The notes beneath the pieces were generated by a model. The model was not told where the DNA came from. It worked only from the letters and a program-made list of their open reading frames with translations, and searched no databases. Source: Nostoc sp. LEGE 06077 (GTDB lineage Bacteria > Cyanobacteriota > Cyanobacteriia > Cyanobacteriales > Nostocaceae). From it: a DNA stretch of 64,000 nt. Positions 9,387 to 17,462 of this stretch are shown piece after piece. Every line of letters begins with the position of its first letter. Within the stretch, counting starts at the first letter, position 1. Both the position numbers and the translations under genes were made by a program. The stretch lies in assembly GCF_015207705.1 (NCBI RefSeq), contig NZ_JADEWI010000012.1:1-64000 (forward strand). The letters run 5' to 3'.

Positions 9387-9409
9387 ACCCGGCTTGTCCG
9401 GGTTTTTTT
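9387..9409 (+). terminator. Rho-independent terminator of psbH
   Basis: A 6-bp GC-rich stem ACCCGG / CCGGGT (9387-9392 and 9398-9403) with a 5-base loop is followed by a run of T. An outer pairing ACTTAC / GTAAGT extends the stem on both sides. It lies 43 bp after the psbH stop. Confidence 0.85.
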
Positions 9410-9531
9410 GTAAGTTATGGCCTTGAAAGGTTAGCCTGAAACAAGTAACCATAGTAATGATGGGGAAATATTTCATTTTAAATCCCCACTCTCCTAACTT
9501 CGTCTGCCTGCATACTTATAGGAGCGATCGC

Positions 9532-9804
9532 GTGAATATATTTGGTATTGGTCTGCCAGAAATGGCTTTAATTATGATAGTGGCACTGTTAGTCTTCGGC
9601 CCGAAAAAATTGCCAGAGATTGGTCGTAGTGTTGGAAAAGCAATTCGCGGTTTTCAAGAAGCTTCCAATGAATTTCAAAGTGAGTTTAAACGAGAAGCCG
9701 AACAAATCGAACAAGCTGTGAAAACTACTGCTGAAATCGAACCCAAGCAAATCGAACCTGCTCAACCACAACAAGATACGGCTAATTCTTCTCAAACTAG
9801 TTAG
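9532..9804 (+). CDS. tatA: TatA/E-type twin-arginine translocase subunit
   Basis: A 90-residue protein from the GTG at 9532, which follows an AGGAG at good spacing. Starting there gives VNIFGIGLPEMALIMIVALLVFGPKKLPEIGRSVGKAIRGF: the single TatA transmembrane helix, the FGPKKLPEIGR hinge and the amphipathic helix. The upstream ATG at 9457 would add 25 residues unlike the family and is rejected. The C-terminal tail is acidic and Gln/Glu-rich, as usual. The protein forms the Tat pore in plasma and thylakoid membranes for folded exported proteins. It is followed 76 bp later by pth on the same strand. Confidence 0.92.
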   Translation: MNIFGIGLPEMALIMIVALLVFGPKKLPEIGRSVGKAIRGFQEASNEFQSEFKREAEQIEQAVKTTAEIEPKQIEPAQPQQDTANSSQTS

Positions 9805-9880
9805 GAAAGTTGCTGAGTGTTGAGTATAAGCGCCTCTAACACCTTAAGATAGTGCTGCGAATCGATTGATTTTAAGTGAA

Positions 9881-10519
9881 ATGACAGAAGTTGGAACACA
9901 AGCAGCTTTGGTAATTCCCCAACTGATTGTTGGTTTGGGGAATCCAGAGCCGAAGTATGAACAAACACGCCATAATATTGGCTTTGCGGCTGTTGATGCT
10001 CTAGCTCGTGCTTGGCAAATTTTCTTGGCGGAAAATCGCAAGTTTCAGGGAGAATATGGCGAAGGTACAGCATTTGCTGGAAGTAAAATTCGCTTGTTGA
10101 AGCCGTTAACTTACATGAATCGCTCAGGACAAGCAATCCAAGCTGTCACAAGTTGGTATAAATTGCCGCCAGAGTCTGTGTTGATCATCTATGATGATAT
10201 GGATTTGCCTCTGGGAAAAACTCGCCTGCGCTTATCTGGTTCTGCGGGTGGGCATAATGGTATGAAAAGTGCGATCGCTCATCTCAGCACGCAAAATTTT
10301 CCCCGTTTGCGTATTGGTATTGGTAAACCAAAAGATGCAGCTAACACTGATAACTCAGAAACTGTCTCTCATGTATTAGGAAGATTTTCTGCGACTGAAA
10401 CTCAATTGATGTCTGCTGTACTTCAATTTGTCGTTGAATGTGTAGAAATGAGCCTAAAACAAGGAGTCGAAAAGGCGATGAATCGTTGTAATAGCCGCAC
10501 TGTTGAACTTAACCATTAA
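9881..10519 (+). CDS. pth: Peptidyl-tRNA hydrolase
   Basis: A 212-residue Pth1. Motifs: LIVGLGNPEPKYEQTRHNIGF with the catalytic His in the TRHNIGF motif, KPLTYMNRSGQA, YDDMDLPLG, and SGSAGGHNGMKSAI. It cleaves peptidyl-tRNAs released by ribosome drop-off. The ATG at 9881 matches the normal start (MTEVGTQ...); an upstream TTG adds only five residues. A HIP1-containing GCGATCGC falls in the gene. No strong terminator follows; the 218 bp to the rpsU stop hold no further gene. Confidence 0.95.
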   Translation: MTEVGTQAALVIPQLIVGLGNPEPKYEQTRHNIGFAAVDALARAWQIFLAENRKFQGEYGEGTAFAGSKIRLLKPLTYMNRSGQAIQAVTSWYKLPPESVLIIYDDMDLPLGKTRLRLSGSAGGHNGMKSAIAHLSTQNFPRLRIGIGKPKDAANTDNSETVSHVLGRFSATETQLMSAVLQFVVECVEMSLKQGVEKAMNRCNSRTVELNH

Positions 10520-10737
10520 TTCTCAATTGTGAGTACTTTTGTGAGTATGGCTTCAGAGTAATTACAACTTCTTAATATCTATCAGAATAAACTTATTTAG
10601 TATGAATAAAGCAATATACCCAAACCTATGCCAGATCTGGGTAAATCTTACTAAATTTCATGTGAGTATTATGGCAAAGTGCTGTTGCTGATTTAGAGTT
10701 ACGTCTTTAAGCAACGCCAGTACCAAACCACATAGGT

Positions 10738-10917
10738 TTATTTAAAACGGCGCTTGCGTCTGGCTGCTACGGCCTTACGTTTGCGCTTTTCTAATGGTGT
10801 TTCAAAATGTCGATGGTATTTAACGTCAGCTAATATACCAGCTTTAGATACTTGGCGCTTAAACCGACGTAGCGCTGAATCTATTCCTTCATTTTCGCCT
10901 AGAAGCACTTGGGTCAT
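10738..10917 (-). CDS. rpsU: 30S ribosomal protein bS21 (intact copy)
   Basis: A 59-residue bS21 read on the minus strand: [19 protein letters not shown], then [31 protein letters not shown] and a basic tail ending RRKRRFK. It is a late-assembling small-subunit protein near the anti-Shine-Dalgarno region. This copy has no interruption, unlike the second bS21 reading frame at 15167. The frame seen on the opposite strand here is a shadow. Confidence 0.95.
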   Translation of the reverse strand: MTQVLLGENEGIDSALRRFKRQVSKAGILADVKYHRHFETPLEKRKRKAVAARRKRRFK

Positions 10918-11255
10918 TCTATTGCCTCATTTATGAATAATTTCCATTGTAATAGTAGCCTCCAACTTAGCCAAACTCCTCTGAATTGCGGTTAAACATC
11001 TTAGTTTGGGCAAGTGCAGAGGGGGATACAGATGATGGGGTTTTGGTGTCTCCTTAAGTGGAGAAACTGCTATAAAGCAGAAAAAAGATAAATACTATCT
11101 ACTATGGCAATTGAGTATTTTATACAATGACTAGCAAATGAATTATTGTCTGTTTACAGCAGAGTTTTGCGGAAATTTGCACTAAAAATTTTTATAACTA
11201 TTATTCTTAAAACAATGTAATAATTAATACCAATCTAAAATAGATATGGCATGAT
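10918..11255. other. Intergenic region upstream of rpsU
   Basis: 338 bp, AT-rich, between the rpsU start and the end of a membrane-protein gene on the same strand. It should hold the rpsU promoter. No ORF, strong hairpin or repeat is visible. Confidence 0.5.
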
Positions 11256-11600
11256 TTAAAAGTTAATTCTGCCCTGATTTAATAACTTATATCCGGCGGC
11301 TAGTGCAGTAAATGCCACACAAAAACTCCACAAACTAGTTGGTTTTAAAATAACTCCACCACTTAAAAAAACTAGCACGATGCCAAGACATAGCAATATC
11401 CAGCCAAAATTGCCAGTTGCTCTAGGAAAGAAAATCAATGCAAATATACCTGCCATAATTGCTAGAACTGAACCAGTTGCAGGCAAACTACGATAGAAAA
11501 ATGAATAGTAACCGCTAACAAATACAATGTTTTGACCAAAAAAATATAACCCTATAAATAATAAAATTAAGCCGATAAATTTGCTGAAAAGCCTACCCAT
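11256..11600 (-). CDS. Small four-helix membrane protein, unknown
   Basis: A 114-residue, almost wholly hydrophobic protein. Predicted helices lie at about residues 7-28 (FIGLILLFIGLYFFG), 40-58 (TGSVLAIMAGIFALIFF), 64-83 (FGWILLCLGIVLVFLSGG) and 88-106. I do not recognise a family. It ends KLLNQGRINF. It is separated from rsmI upstream on the same strand by 150 AT-rich bases, so it probably has its own promoter. Confidence 0.7.
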   Translation of the reverse strand: MGRLFSKFIGLILLFIGLYFFGQNIVFVSGYYSFFYRSLPATGSVLAIMAGIFALIFFPRATGNFGWILLCLGIVLVFLSGGVILKPTSLWSFCVAFTALAAGYKLLNQGRINF

Positions 11601-11750
11601 AATTATTTGACTCTTTGTGGCTGAATCTGGAATTAGTATGGGTTAATTATATTTGAACCATTAATAAAAAACAATATAAAATGGTAAAAAAATATATAGA
11701 GATTATGTAATTATACGTAAAATAATTTTGGAAATTTTAGCAGCTAAATT

Positions 11751-12608
11751 TTACTCATCACTCACAACTAGAGATAGAGCTAATTGATAAACTTGGCGGC
11801 GAGAAAGTGAGGTAAATTTAGCTAGTTGACGACTGGCTTGAGAACGCGATATTCCTTGACTAATTAGCTGCTGCAATTCTGCTTTCAGTTCTGTCTCGGT
11901 TAATAATGGTTGACTGAGTGGAGTTCCCGCAACCACTAAAGTATATTCACCTTGGGGTTCCCGTTGTTGGTAGTGGGCGATCGCATCGGCGATTGTGCCA
12001 CGCCAAAATTCTTCGTATAATTTAGTTAATTCCCGTGCCATGACAATGTGGCGATCGCTACCGAAAACCTCTGCTAAGTCTTGCAAAGTTTCGGGTAAAC
12101 GGTGAGGCGATTCGTAGAAAATTAAACTGCGGGCTTCTGTTTGCAAAGTTTCTAAATGTTCCCGTCTGCGTTGGGTTTTGGCAGGTAAAAAGCCTTCAAA
12201 GACAAACTTATCCGTTGGTAATCCTGCCGCACTTAAAGCTGTAATGGCTGCACTTGCACCGGGAATTGGGACTACTTTGATTCCGGCATCAATACAAGCT
12301 TTAATCAATTCATATCCAGGATCAGAAATTCCCGGCATACCTGCATCACTAACTAAAGCGATCGCTTTACCCTGACTTAAATGCTCTAATATTTCAGGAA
12401 TGCGACTATTGCGGTTATGTTCGTGATAACTTAACTGGGGTGTTTTAACTTGAAAATGTTGTAACAGTTTACCCGTATGACGCGTGTCTTCCGCCGCAAT
12501 CAAATCCACTGTCTGCAAAATTCGCACCGCCCGAAAAGTGATATCTTCTAGATTGCCAATGGGTGTACCAACAACGTAAAGTGTTCCTGGTTGTGGATCT
12601 GTTTGCAT
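11751..12608 (-). CDS. rsmI: 16S rRNA 2'-O-ribose C1402 methyltransferase RsmI
   Basis: A 285-residue SAM-dependent tetrapyrrole-methylase-fold enzyme. Motifs: LYVVGTPIGNLEDITFRA at the N-terminus, AAEDTRHTGKLL, ALVSDAGMPGISDPG, and VPIPGASAAITALSAAGL. These are diagnostic of RsmI, which methylates the ribose of C1402 in the decoding centre. Length is normal. The start codon is 20 bp from that of the divergent kinase gene, so the two promoters must overlap the neighbouring coding regions. Confidence 0.95.
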   Translation of the reverse strand: MQTDPQPGTLYVVGTPIGNLEDITFRAVRILQTVDLIAAEDTRHTGKLLQHFQVKTPQLSYHEHNRNSRIPEILEHLSQGKAIALVSDAGMPGISDPGYELIKACIDAGIKVVPIPGASAAITALSAAGLPTDKFVFEGFLPAKTQRRREHLETLQTEARSLIFYESPHRLPETLQDLAEVFGSDRHIVMARELTKLYEEFWRGTIADAIAHYQQREPQGEYTLVVAGTPLSQPLLTETELKAELQQLISQGISRSQASRQLAKFTSLSRRQVYQLALSLVVSDE

Positions 12609-12628
12609 GAGATTGAATGTAATTCGTG

Positions 12629-13534
12629 ATGAGCATAGATATTATCGGTGACAAATCCAAAATCCAAAATCCAAAATCTTACAGGGGATTATTTGTCGGT
12701 TTAGTCACCCTAGATTTAATTTATCTTGCTAATTCTGCTCCTCAAAATAATCAGAAGTTAGTAGCTGCTGACTATACTGTAGCAGCAGGCGGCCCTGCTA
12801 CCAATGCGGCTGTAACTTTCGCCCATTTAAGTAATCAAGCAACTATTTTGGGTGTGGTTGGTTCTCACCCCATGACGCAACTAATTTATAGCGACTTAGA
12901 AAATTATCGAGTAGCGATCGCCGACCTCAACCCTAACCAGCCATCACCACCGCCGGTATCTTCCATTATTGTCACCCAAGCCACTGGTGAACGGGCGGTA
13001 ATTTCTATTAATGCAGCGAAAACGCCAGCCAGTAGTGGATCTATCCCGGCGAATATTTGGCAAAATATTGATATTGTATTAATTGATGGACATCAGATAG
13101 AAGTTGGCAAAGCGATCGCGCAAACAGCAAAAAGCGCTAATATCCCGGTAGTCATTGATGGCGGTAGCTGGAAACCCGGCTTTGAACAAATCTTGCCTTT
13201 TGTTGATTATGCCCTTTGTTCAGCAAATTTTTATCCTCCCAACTGTAATGCAGAGTTAGAGGTTGTTGATTACCTAAGTAGTTTTGGTATTCTCCATATT
13301 GCCATTACCCACGGTGATCAACCAATTACATATCTCAGTCGTGATCAAAGTGGTACTATCACCGTACCGCAAATTACCGCAGTTGATACATTGGGGGCTG
13401 GAGATATTTTTCATGGCGCTTTCTGCCACTATATATTAAGTGAAAATTTCCCTAATGCCCTAGCACAAGCCGCCAATGTCGCCGCTAGTTCCTGTCAATT
13501 TTTCGGTACACGTCGCTGGATGGAAATAAAGTAA
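12629..13534 (+). CDS. PfkB-family carbohydrate kinase
   Basis: About 302 residues of ribokinase/PfkB type: substrate motif AAGGPATNAAVTFAHL near the N-terminus and the C-terminal signature DTLGAGDIFHGAFCHY with the catalytic Asp. Related bacterial enzymes phosphorylate ribose, fructose, adenosine or similar; the substrate cannot be assigned. The first ~17 residues (GDKSKIQNPKS) are encoded by a heptamer repeat, so the native start may have been replaced or extended by it. The ATG at 12629 is preferred over the GTG at 12626. The stop overlaps the start of the following phosphatase by one base (TAATG), so the two are translationally coupled. Confidence 0.85.
   Translation: MSIDIIGDKSKIQNPKSYRGLFVGLVTLDLIYLANSAPQNNQKLVAADYTVAAGGPATNAAVTFAHLSNQATILGVVGSHPMTQLIYSDLENYRVAIADLNPNQPSPPPVSSIIVTQATGERAVISINAAKTPASSGSIPANIWQNIDIVLIDGHQIEVGKAIAQTAKSANIPVVIDGGSWKPGFEQILPFVDYALCSANFYPPNCNAELEVVDYLSSFGILHIAITHGDQPITYLSRDQSGTITVPQITAVDTLGAGDIFHGAFCHYILSENFPNALAQAANVAASSCQFFGTRRWMEIK
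12653..12680 (+). repeat. Short tandem heptamer repeat (AAATCCA)n
   Basis: Three perfect AAATCCA units and a diverged fourth, a class of short tandem repeat common in heterocystous cyanobacteria. Here it lies within the N-terminal coding part of the PfkB kinase. The same unit type appears inside the GH38 gene at 6309-6338. Confidence 0.8.
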
Positions 13535-14397
13535 TGAAAGATTTAGCAGAAATATTAGCGATCGCCCGTGAGGTAAGCTGGAAAGCAGCAGATATACTTC
13601 ACTCTTATTACCACGGCAAATTTCCAGACACTGATTTACAAGTGCAATACAAACAGAATGAACCTGTGACGATTGCAGATGTGACAGTTAGTCAATATAT
13701 TTTGCAGAGATTCCAAGCCGCTTTTGGTGATGAAGATTTCGCTTATATCAGTGAAGAAACTTATCAATCACAACTCCACCAACGCAACTCGCAGTTAATA
13801 TGGATAATTGATCCTTTAGATGGAACCAGAGATTTTATTGATAAGACCGGGGACTATGCGATTCACATTGCTTTAATTCAAGATCATCGCCCGATTTTAG
13901 CGGTGGTAGCTGTACCTGAACTTGAAACAATCTACTACGCGACTAAAGATAATGGAACATTTAAAGAAACGCCAAAAGCAACTGAGCCTGTAAGACTTTT
14001 AACAGCAAAACCTATCGAGGATTTAACCTTAGTTGTCAGTCGTTCTCATCGCCATGAAAGGCTAAACTATTTACTCCAAAACTTACCTTGCAAAAATCAA
14101 AAAGCAGTGGGTAGTGTAGGTTGTAAAATTGCTACTATTCTTGAACAAAAAGCAGACATCTATATTTCTCTGTCTGGTAAGTCTGCGCCTAAAGATTGGG
14201 ATATAGCTGCACCAGAGTTAATTTTAACCGAAGCTGGGGGTAATTTTACTCATTTTGATGGCAGTCCGCTGCAATATAACACTGGCGATATAAATCAGTG
14301 GGGAGGATTACTTGCCAGTAATAGTAACTATCATCAAGTTTTGTGCCAAGAAGCGCAAAGGATCTTATCCGAGTTAGACTCTTTTAAAAAAGTTTAG
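13534..14397 (+). CDS. Inositol monophosphatase family / CysQ-like 3'(2'),5'-bisphosphate nucleotidase
   Basis: A 287-residue Mg/Li-dependent phosphatase fold. Metal-binding motifs are EPVTIADVTVS, EET, IDPLDGTRDFI (Asp about residue 93) and WDIAAPELILTEAGG. The extended region after DPLDGT and the GSVGCKIATI motif favour the CysQ/PAP-phosphatase branch, which hydrolyses 3'-phosphoadenosine 5'-phosphate in sulfate assimilation. Inositol-1-phosphatase activity cannot be excluded. It is coupled to the upstream PfkB kinase by a TAATG overlap. cysA lies 32 kb away and is not linked. Confidence 0.85.
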   Translation: MKDLAEILAIAREVSWKAADILHSYYHGKFPDTDLQVQYKQNEPVTIADVTVSQYILQRFQAAFGDEDFAYISEETYQSQLHQRNSQLIWIIDPLDGTRDFIDKTGDYAIHIALIQDHRPILAVVAVPELETIYYATKDNGTFKETPKATEPVRLLTAKPIEDLTLVVSRSHRHERLNYLLQNLPCKNQKAVGSVGCKIATILEQKADIYISLSGKSAPKDWDIAAPELILTEAGGNFTHFDGSPLQYNTGDINQWGGLLASNSNYHQVLCQEAQRILSELDSFKKV

Positions 14398-14662
14398 AAC
14401 TATATACATATATAGTTAAAATTAGCTTGGAAGGATTGACCATATAATTCATAATTATATGTAATAGTTAATCTAATAAATGTCTATAAACATATTTCTA
14501 AATATTTGTTAGGTACAAATACTCAAATACCTTATTCAAGAGTTACAAACTACAAAGTTTTTTGACTACTTGATAACTTTGATTCTTTGAAGGTTGTGCT
14601 ATACTTTGGCATATAAGGATTATTTTCGGTTGAGTAACTCGTTTTGATTTTGAAAAAGCGTC

Positions 14663-14701
14663 TCTCCGAATTTAACTCTCTACACTCCCTGAATTCGGAG
14701 A
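14663..14701 (+). promoter_or_regulatory. Leader hairpin hiding the Shine-Dalgarno of rbp
   Basis: TCTCCGAATT at 14663-14672 pairs perfectly with AATTCGGAGA at 14692-14701, 10 bp with a 19-nt loop. The right arm contains the GGAG Shine-Dalgarno (14697-14700), seven bases before the ATG at 14708. Folding would block initiation. Genes of this RRM family are cold-induced with control through the long 5' leader in Anabaena, so an RNA thermosensor or protein-bound switch is plausible; that function is inference. Confidence 0.7.
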
Positions 14702-14707
14702 CATTAT

Positions 14708-15043
14708 ATGTCAATTTACGTTGGAAACTTGTCTTACCAAGTCACTGAGGAAGACTTGAAAATGGCATTTAGCGAATACGGAAAAGTAAGTCGTGTTCAG
14801 TTACCCACTGACCGAGAAACCGGCCGTCCTCGTGGTTTTGCCTTTGTAGAGATGGAAACAGAAGCACAAGAAACTGCCGCTATTGAAGCACTAGATGGTG
14901 CTGAATGGATGGGTCGTGACTTGAAAGTAAATAAAGCTAAACCTCGTGAAGAAAGAAGTCCTTCTCGCGGCGGCGGCGGCGGCTGGGGCAATAATAACCG
15001 TGGCGGTGGCGGCGGCGGCGGCGGTCGTGGTGGTCGTTACTAA
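14708..15043 (+). CDS. rbpA: Cold-inducible-type glycine-rich RNA-binding protein (RRM)
   Basis: A 111-residue protein with a single RRM: RNP2 is IYVGNLSY near residue 3 and RNP1 is RGFAFVEM near residue 43. A C-terminal Gly-rich tail of about 25 residues begins after SPSRGG. This is the Rbp family of cyanobacteria, usually induced by cold and implicated in RNA stability and mRNA localisation. The gene has a long leader ending in a hairpin that covers its GGAG. It precedes a bS21 reading frame, the known rbpA-rpsU arrangement of Anabaena. The exact paralogue number is uncertain. Confidence 0.9.
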   Translation: MSIYVGNLSYQVTEEDLKMAFSEYGKVSRVQLPTDRETGRPRGFAFVEMETEAQETAAIEALDGAEWMGRDLKVNKAKPREERSPSRGGGGGWGNNNRGGGGGGGGRGGRY

Positions 15044-15074
15044 AATTTTGAAATAAAAATTTAGCATCTAGAGT

Positions 15075-15112
15075 CTCCAGCAGATAAAGCCAAGGGCTGG
15101 TTTTTGCTGGAG
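15075..15112 (+). terminator. Hairpin between rbp and the second rpsU
   Basis: CTCCAGCA (15075-15082) pairs with TGCTGGAG (15105-15112), an 8-bp perfect stem, followed by TATTTTATTTG. It begins 32 bp after the rbp stop. It probably acts as a terminator or attenuator limiting transcription into the downstream bS21 frame. Confidence 0.6.
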
Positions 15113-15166
15113 TATTTTATTTGTTCTCTAGGTTCTGCTATTCATCCATAATAAGGAGGAATGAGG

Positions 15167-15364
15167 ATGACGCGAGTAGTCTTGGGGGAGAATGAAGGTA
15201 TTGATTCAGCTTTGCGAAGATTCAAACGGGAAGTTTCTAAAGCTGGGATTTTCCAAGACATGAGAAAAAAACGTCACTTTGAAACACCCTTAGAAAAATA
15301 AAAGCGGAAAGCAGTTGCAAGACACAAACAAAATCGTAGCAATGGCGCTCGTCGCTTCCAATAA
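15167..15364 (+). pseudogene. rpsU: Second bS21 gene with an in-frame nonsense codon
   Basis: From the ATG at 15167 (preceded by AAGGAGG at 7-base spacing) the frame reads [34 protein letters not shown] and RHFETPLEK. It then meets TAA at 15299-15301 and continues in the same frame as KRKAVARHKQNRSNGARRFQ to a TAA at 15362-15364. The intact copy at 10.74 kb reads LEKRKRKAV at the same place, so the TAA interrupts the basic tail after 44 residues. The N-terminal sequence and ribosome site are well preserved, implying a recent mutation, a functional shortened protein, or a sequencing error. Confidence 0.85.
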
Positions 15365-15621
15365 TACTTACAACTCGATCTGGTTCACCAATTATAATTG
15401 GAAAAATATTCACCAAAAATACTCATTGTAGTAGCGCTTACAGTTTTAAAGCGGCGCTGCTACGTACATATAGGTATATATAAAGTTAGAATAAATTTAG
15501 GTAGGAAAATTTACTTGGCAAAATCTCCAGCCATTGAAATATGTCTACCTGTATAAATACCAAATAATGTTGTAGCCTGTAGCCGGAATCGGCAATTTAT
15601 GGCTCTAAATTTTCAGAAAAA

Positions 15622-16359
15622 ATGTTGCGTGTTTATCATCTTTTCATAGCTGCGGTCTTACTATTATTAATGCCACTGGGTGCAAAATTTATCCTTCCCT
15701 ACTTTTCAGGAACGAAAGTAACACCCGCGCCTAAAACTTCCCCACAAGTTAAATCTGGAGATTCTTCTAAAGCAATAGCAGGAAATCTTTGGCCGAAAGT
15801 TTTAGGTAATAACATTGTAGTTCCGAACAATTGGCAAGTGGCTCCTTGTCCAGGAACTACATCTTTGTTGTGTGTCTCTGCCAAAGGTGCAGTTTTAGGT
15901 ACAATCGAGATTAGTGTTTCTCAAATTAGTAAAAATCCCAATTTTCAAAAGCATCTTGCCAATGCAGGTATTCCCTTCGGCGCTAAACTAGATTATAAAA
16001 ATTCTAGTAACCAAAGCAAAGTACTCGCAGCGCTGAAAGCTTGGGCTAATGACTATTATGCTGCTTTAAGTAAAGACCGCCAGAAAGGAAATGGCAATAA
16101 AATTATTTTTTCTACTCATCCGTTAGCAGATATATCAGTTGGTAAACTCCCAGGAATTCGCTACGGGTTCACAGGTACTAAATCTGAAGGTGGATTGCAA
16201 GAGCAATATATTAGTTATGCTGCTTTTGATGGGAATGTACTTTATATAATTAGTACAGCGTTTGATCCGAATGCGGTGACAGGTAAATTTGAAAAATTGG
16301 AAAACTTAGTAATTTTTCAGCCTTACTTGGATGCGATCGCCGAAAATTTAAACCTATAA
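15622..16359 (+). CDS. Hypothetical exported or membrane-anchored protein
   Basis: A 245-residue protein with an N-terminal hydrophobic helix (VYHLFIAAVLLLLMPLGAKFI) that could be an uncleaved anchor or a signal peptide, and no lipobox. The following linker is Thr/Pro/Ser-rich (KVTPAPKTSPQVKS). The rest is a predicted globular alpha/beta domain, with VPNNWQVAPCPGTTSLLCVSAKG near residues 67-92 containing two Cys that may pair in the periplasm. No family is recognised. It converges with the next gene, separated by an inverted repeat. Confidence 0.65.
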   Translation: MLRVYHLFIAAVLLLLMPLGAKFILPYFSGTKVTPAPKTSPQVKSGDSSKAIAGNLWPKVLGNNIVVPNNWQVAPCPGTTSLLCVSAKGAVLGTIEISVSQISKNPNFQKHLANAGIPFGAKLDYKNSSNQSKVLAALKAWANDYYAALSKDRQKGNGNKIIFSTHPLADISVGKLPGIRYGFTGTKSEGGLQEQYISYAAFDGNVLYIISTAFDPNAVTGKFEKLENLVIFQPYLDAIAENLNL

Positions 16360-16470
16360 GTCAATACAGTTCATTTAAGAAAGTTTTCTTGTGGAGATCA
16401 GGGAACAGAGAACGGGGAACAGTAAAAGACAAAAAAGCTTATCTGAAACGTATCGCCCTATAAGTTTGTC

Positions 16471-16514
16471 ATTAGTCATTAGTCATTTGTAGATACCCAT
16501 GACTAATGACTAAT
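16471..16514. terminator. Inverted repeat between convergent genes
   Basis: ATTAGTCATTAGTCAT (16471-16486) and ATGACTAATGACTAAT (16499-16514) form a perfect 16-bp stem with a 12-nt loop. The units are the TTAGTCA tandem heptamers common in Nostoc. The position suggests a bidirectional transcription stop. Confidence 0.65.
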
Positions 16515-16526
16515 ATTTGGATTTAA

Positions 16527-17414
16527 CTAAATTTCAGCAACAGCACGTTCAATTAAACGACGAACTAAAGTTTGCGTACCTGTATGTTCGTAATAATTGG
16601 TAGACACATCTAAGAAAGCTGCTAAATAATCTAACTTGTCATCACTAAATTCCATAAAACTTTGCAAGTTATGGACAACCTTTTGAGGAGTTAAATCATT
16701 GCTAGTAACTAAGCCACTCATCCAACCTTTAACAGAATCAAAACTTTCACCAATAAAGCTAAGTTTACTAGCAGCATTACCGCCAGGAATTGCATCTTGA
16801 ATGCCTTTAAAGGTTGTGTTTTGTTCTAGTTCCTGGGGATTAGTTTGGTTAAGTAAAGATAACGCTTTATTGATGAAATCTGGGCCTAAAGGTATCAACC
16901 CATCAATACAAACTAATGCTACTAATCGCATGAGCGATTCACCGCTATACTCACCTAAAGCACCAACAAAATCACCAATACTGTCTCCGGGAATGCCATT
17001 AATTTGGCAAAAAGCTACCAATTCAGCTACTACTTTTAAGGACAAATCAATCGTTTGTGCTTTATCTGGTTTGGGAGTCACAGAATTGAGAAAACCCAAA
17101 AGGGGAATTGATTCTCCAACTTTGTTAGCTAAAGCGGCTGCACCCAGAACTTTATCTGTACCATCAACAGTTTGATAAAGCCACATAGCTGTTTGGTAGC
17201 CTTGAGAGCTATCGTTATACAGATAAATAGCTCGTTCGCCAATTTGTTGAATTAACTCTTCGTCATCTTCACCAGTAACACTTTTAATGGTGTTGACAAA
17301 GCCTACAGTATTTTGCCACTCACCAGGAGCAACAAAATCAAGAGCCTTTAACATAGATATTGTTAAGCCGCCGGTTGGTAGTTGATCAACTAATTCTTGA
17401 ATCGGTTTACCCAT
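16527..17414 (-). CDS. Conserved hypothetical protein, all-helical
   Basis: A 295-residue protein with no recognised motif, starting MGKPIQELVDQLPTGGLTIS. Its length and periodic hydrophobicity suggest a soluble all-helical bundle. It has no signal peptide and no clear membrane segment. It lies 48 bp downstream of a lipoprotein gene on the same strand, so the two may be co-transcribed. Function unknown. Confidence 0.65.
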   Translation of the reverse strand: MGKPIQELVDQLPTGGLTISMLKALDFVAPGEWQNTVGFVNTIKSVTGEDDEELIQQIGERAIYLYNDSSQGYQTAMWLYQTVDGTDKVLGAAALANKVGESIPLLGFLNSVTPKPDKAQTIDLSLKVVAELVAFCQINGIPGDSIGDFVGALGEYSGESLMRLVALVCIDGLIPLGPDFINKALSLLNQTNPQELEQNTTFKGIQDAIPGGNAASKLSFIGESFDSVKGWMSGLVTSNDLTPQKVVHNLQSFMEFSDDKLDYLAAFLDVSTNYYEHTGTQTLVRRLIERAVAEI

Positions 17415-17462
17415 AAAAATCTCCTGATTGCGAGTTTGTTATCTAATTATTTTGAGTGCCAA

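Noticed and set aside
12469-12660. 63-residue minus-strand frame overlapping rsmI
   Set aside because: It overlaps the rsmI start in another frame and has no family features, so it is a shadow frame.
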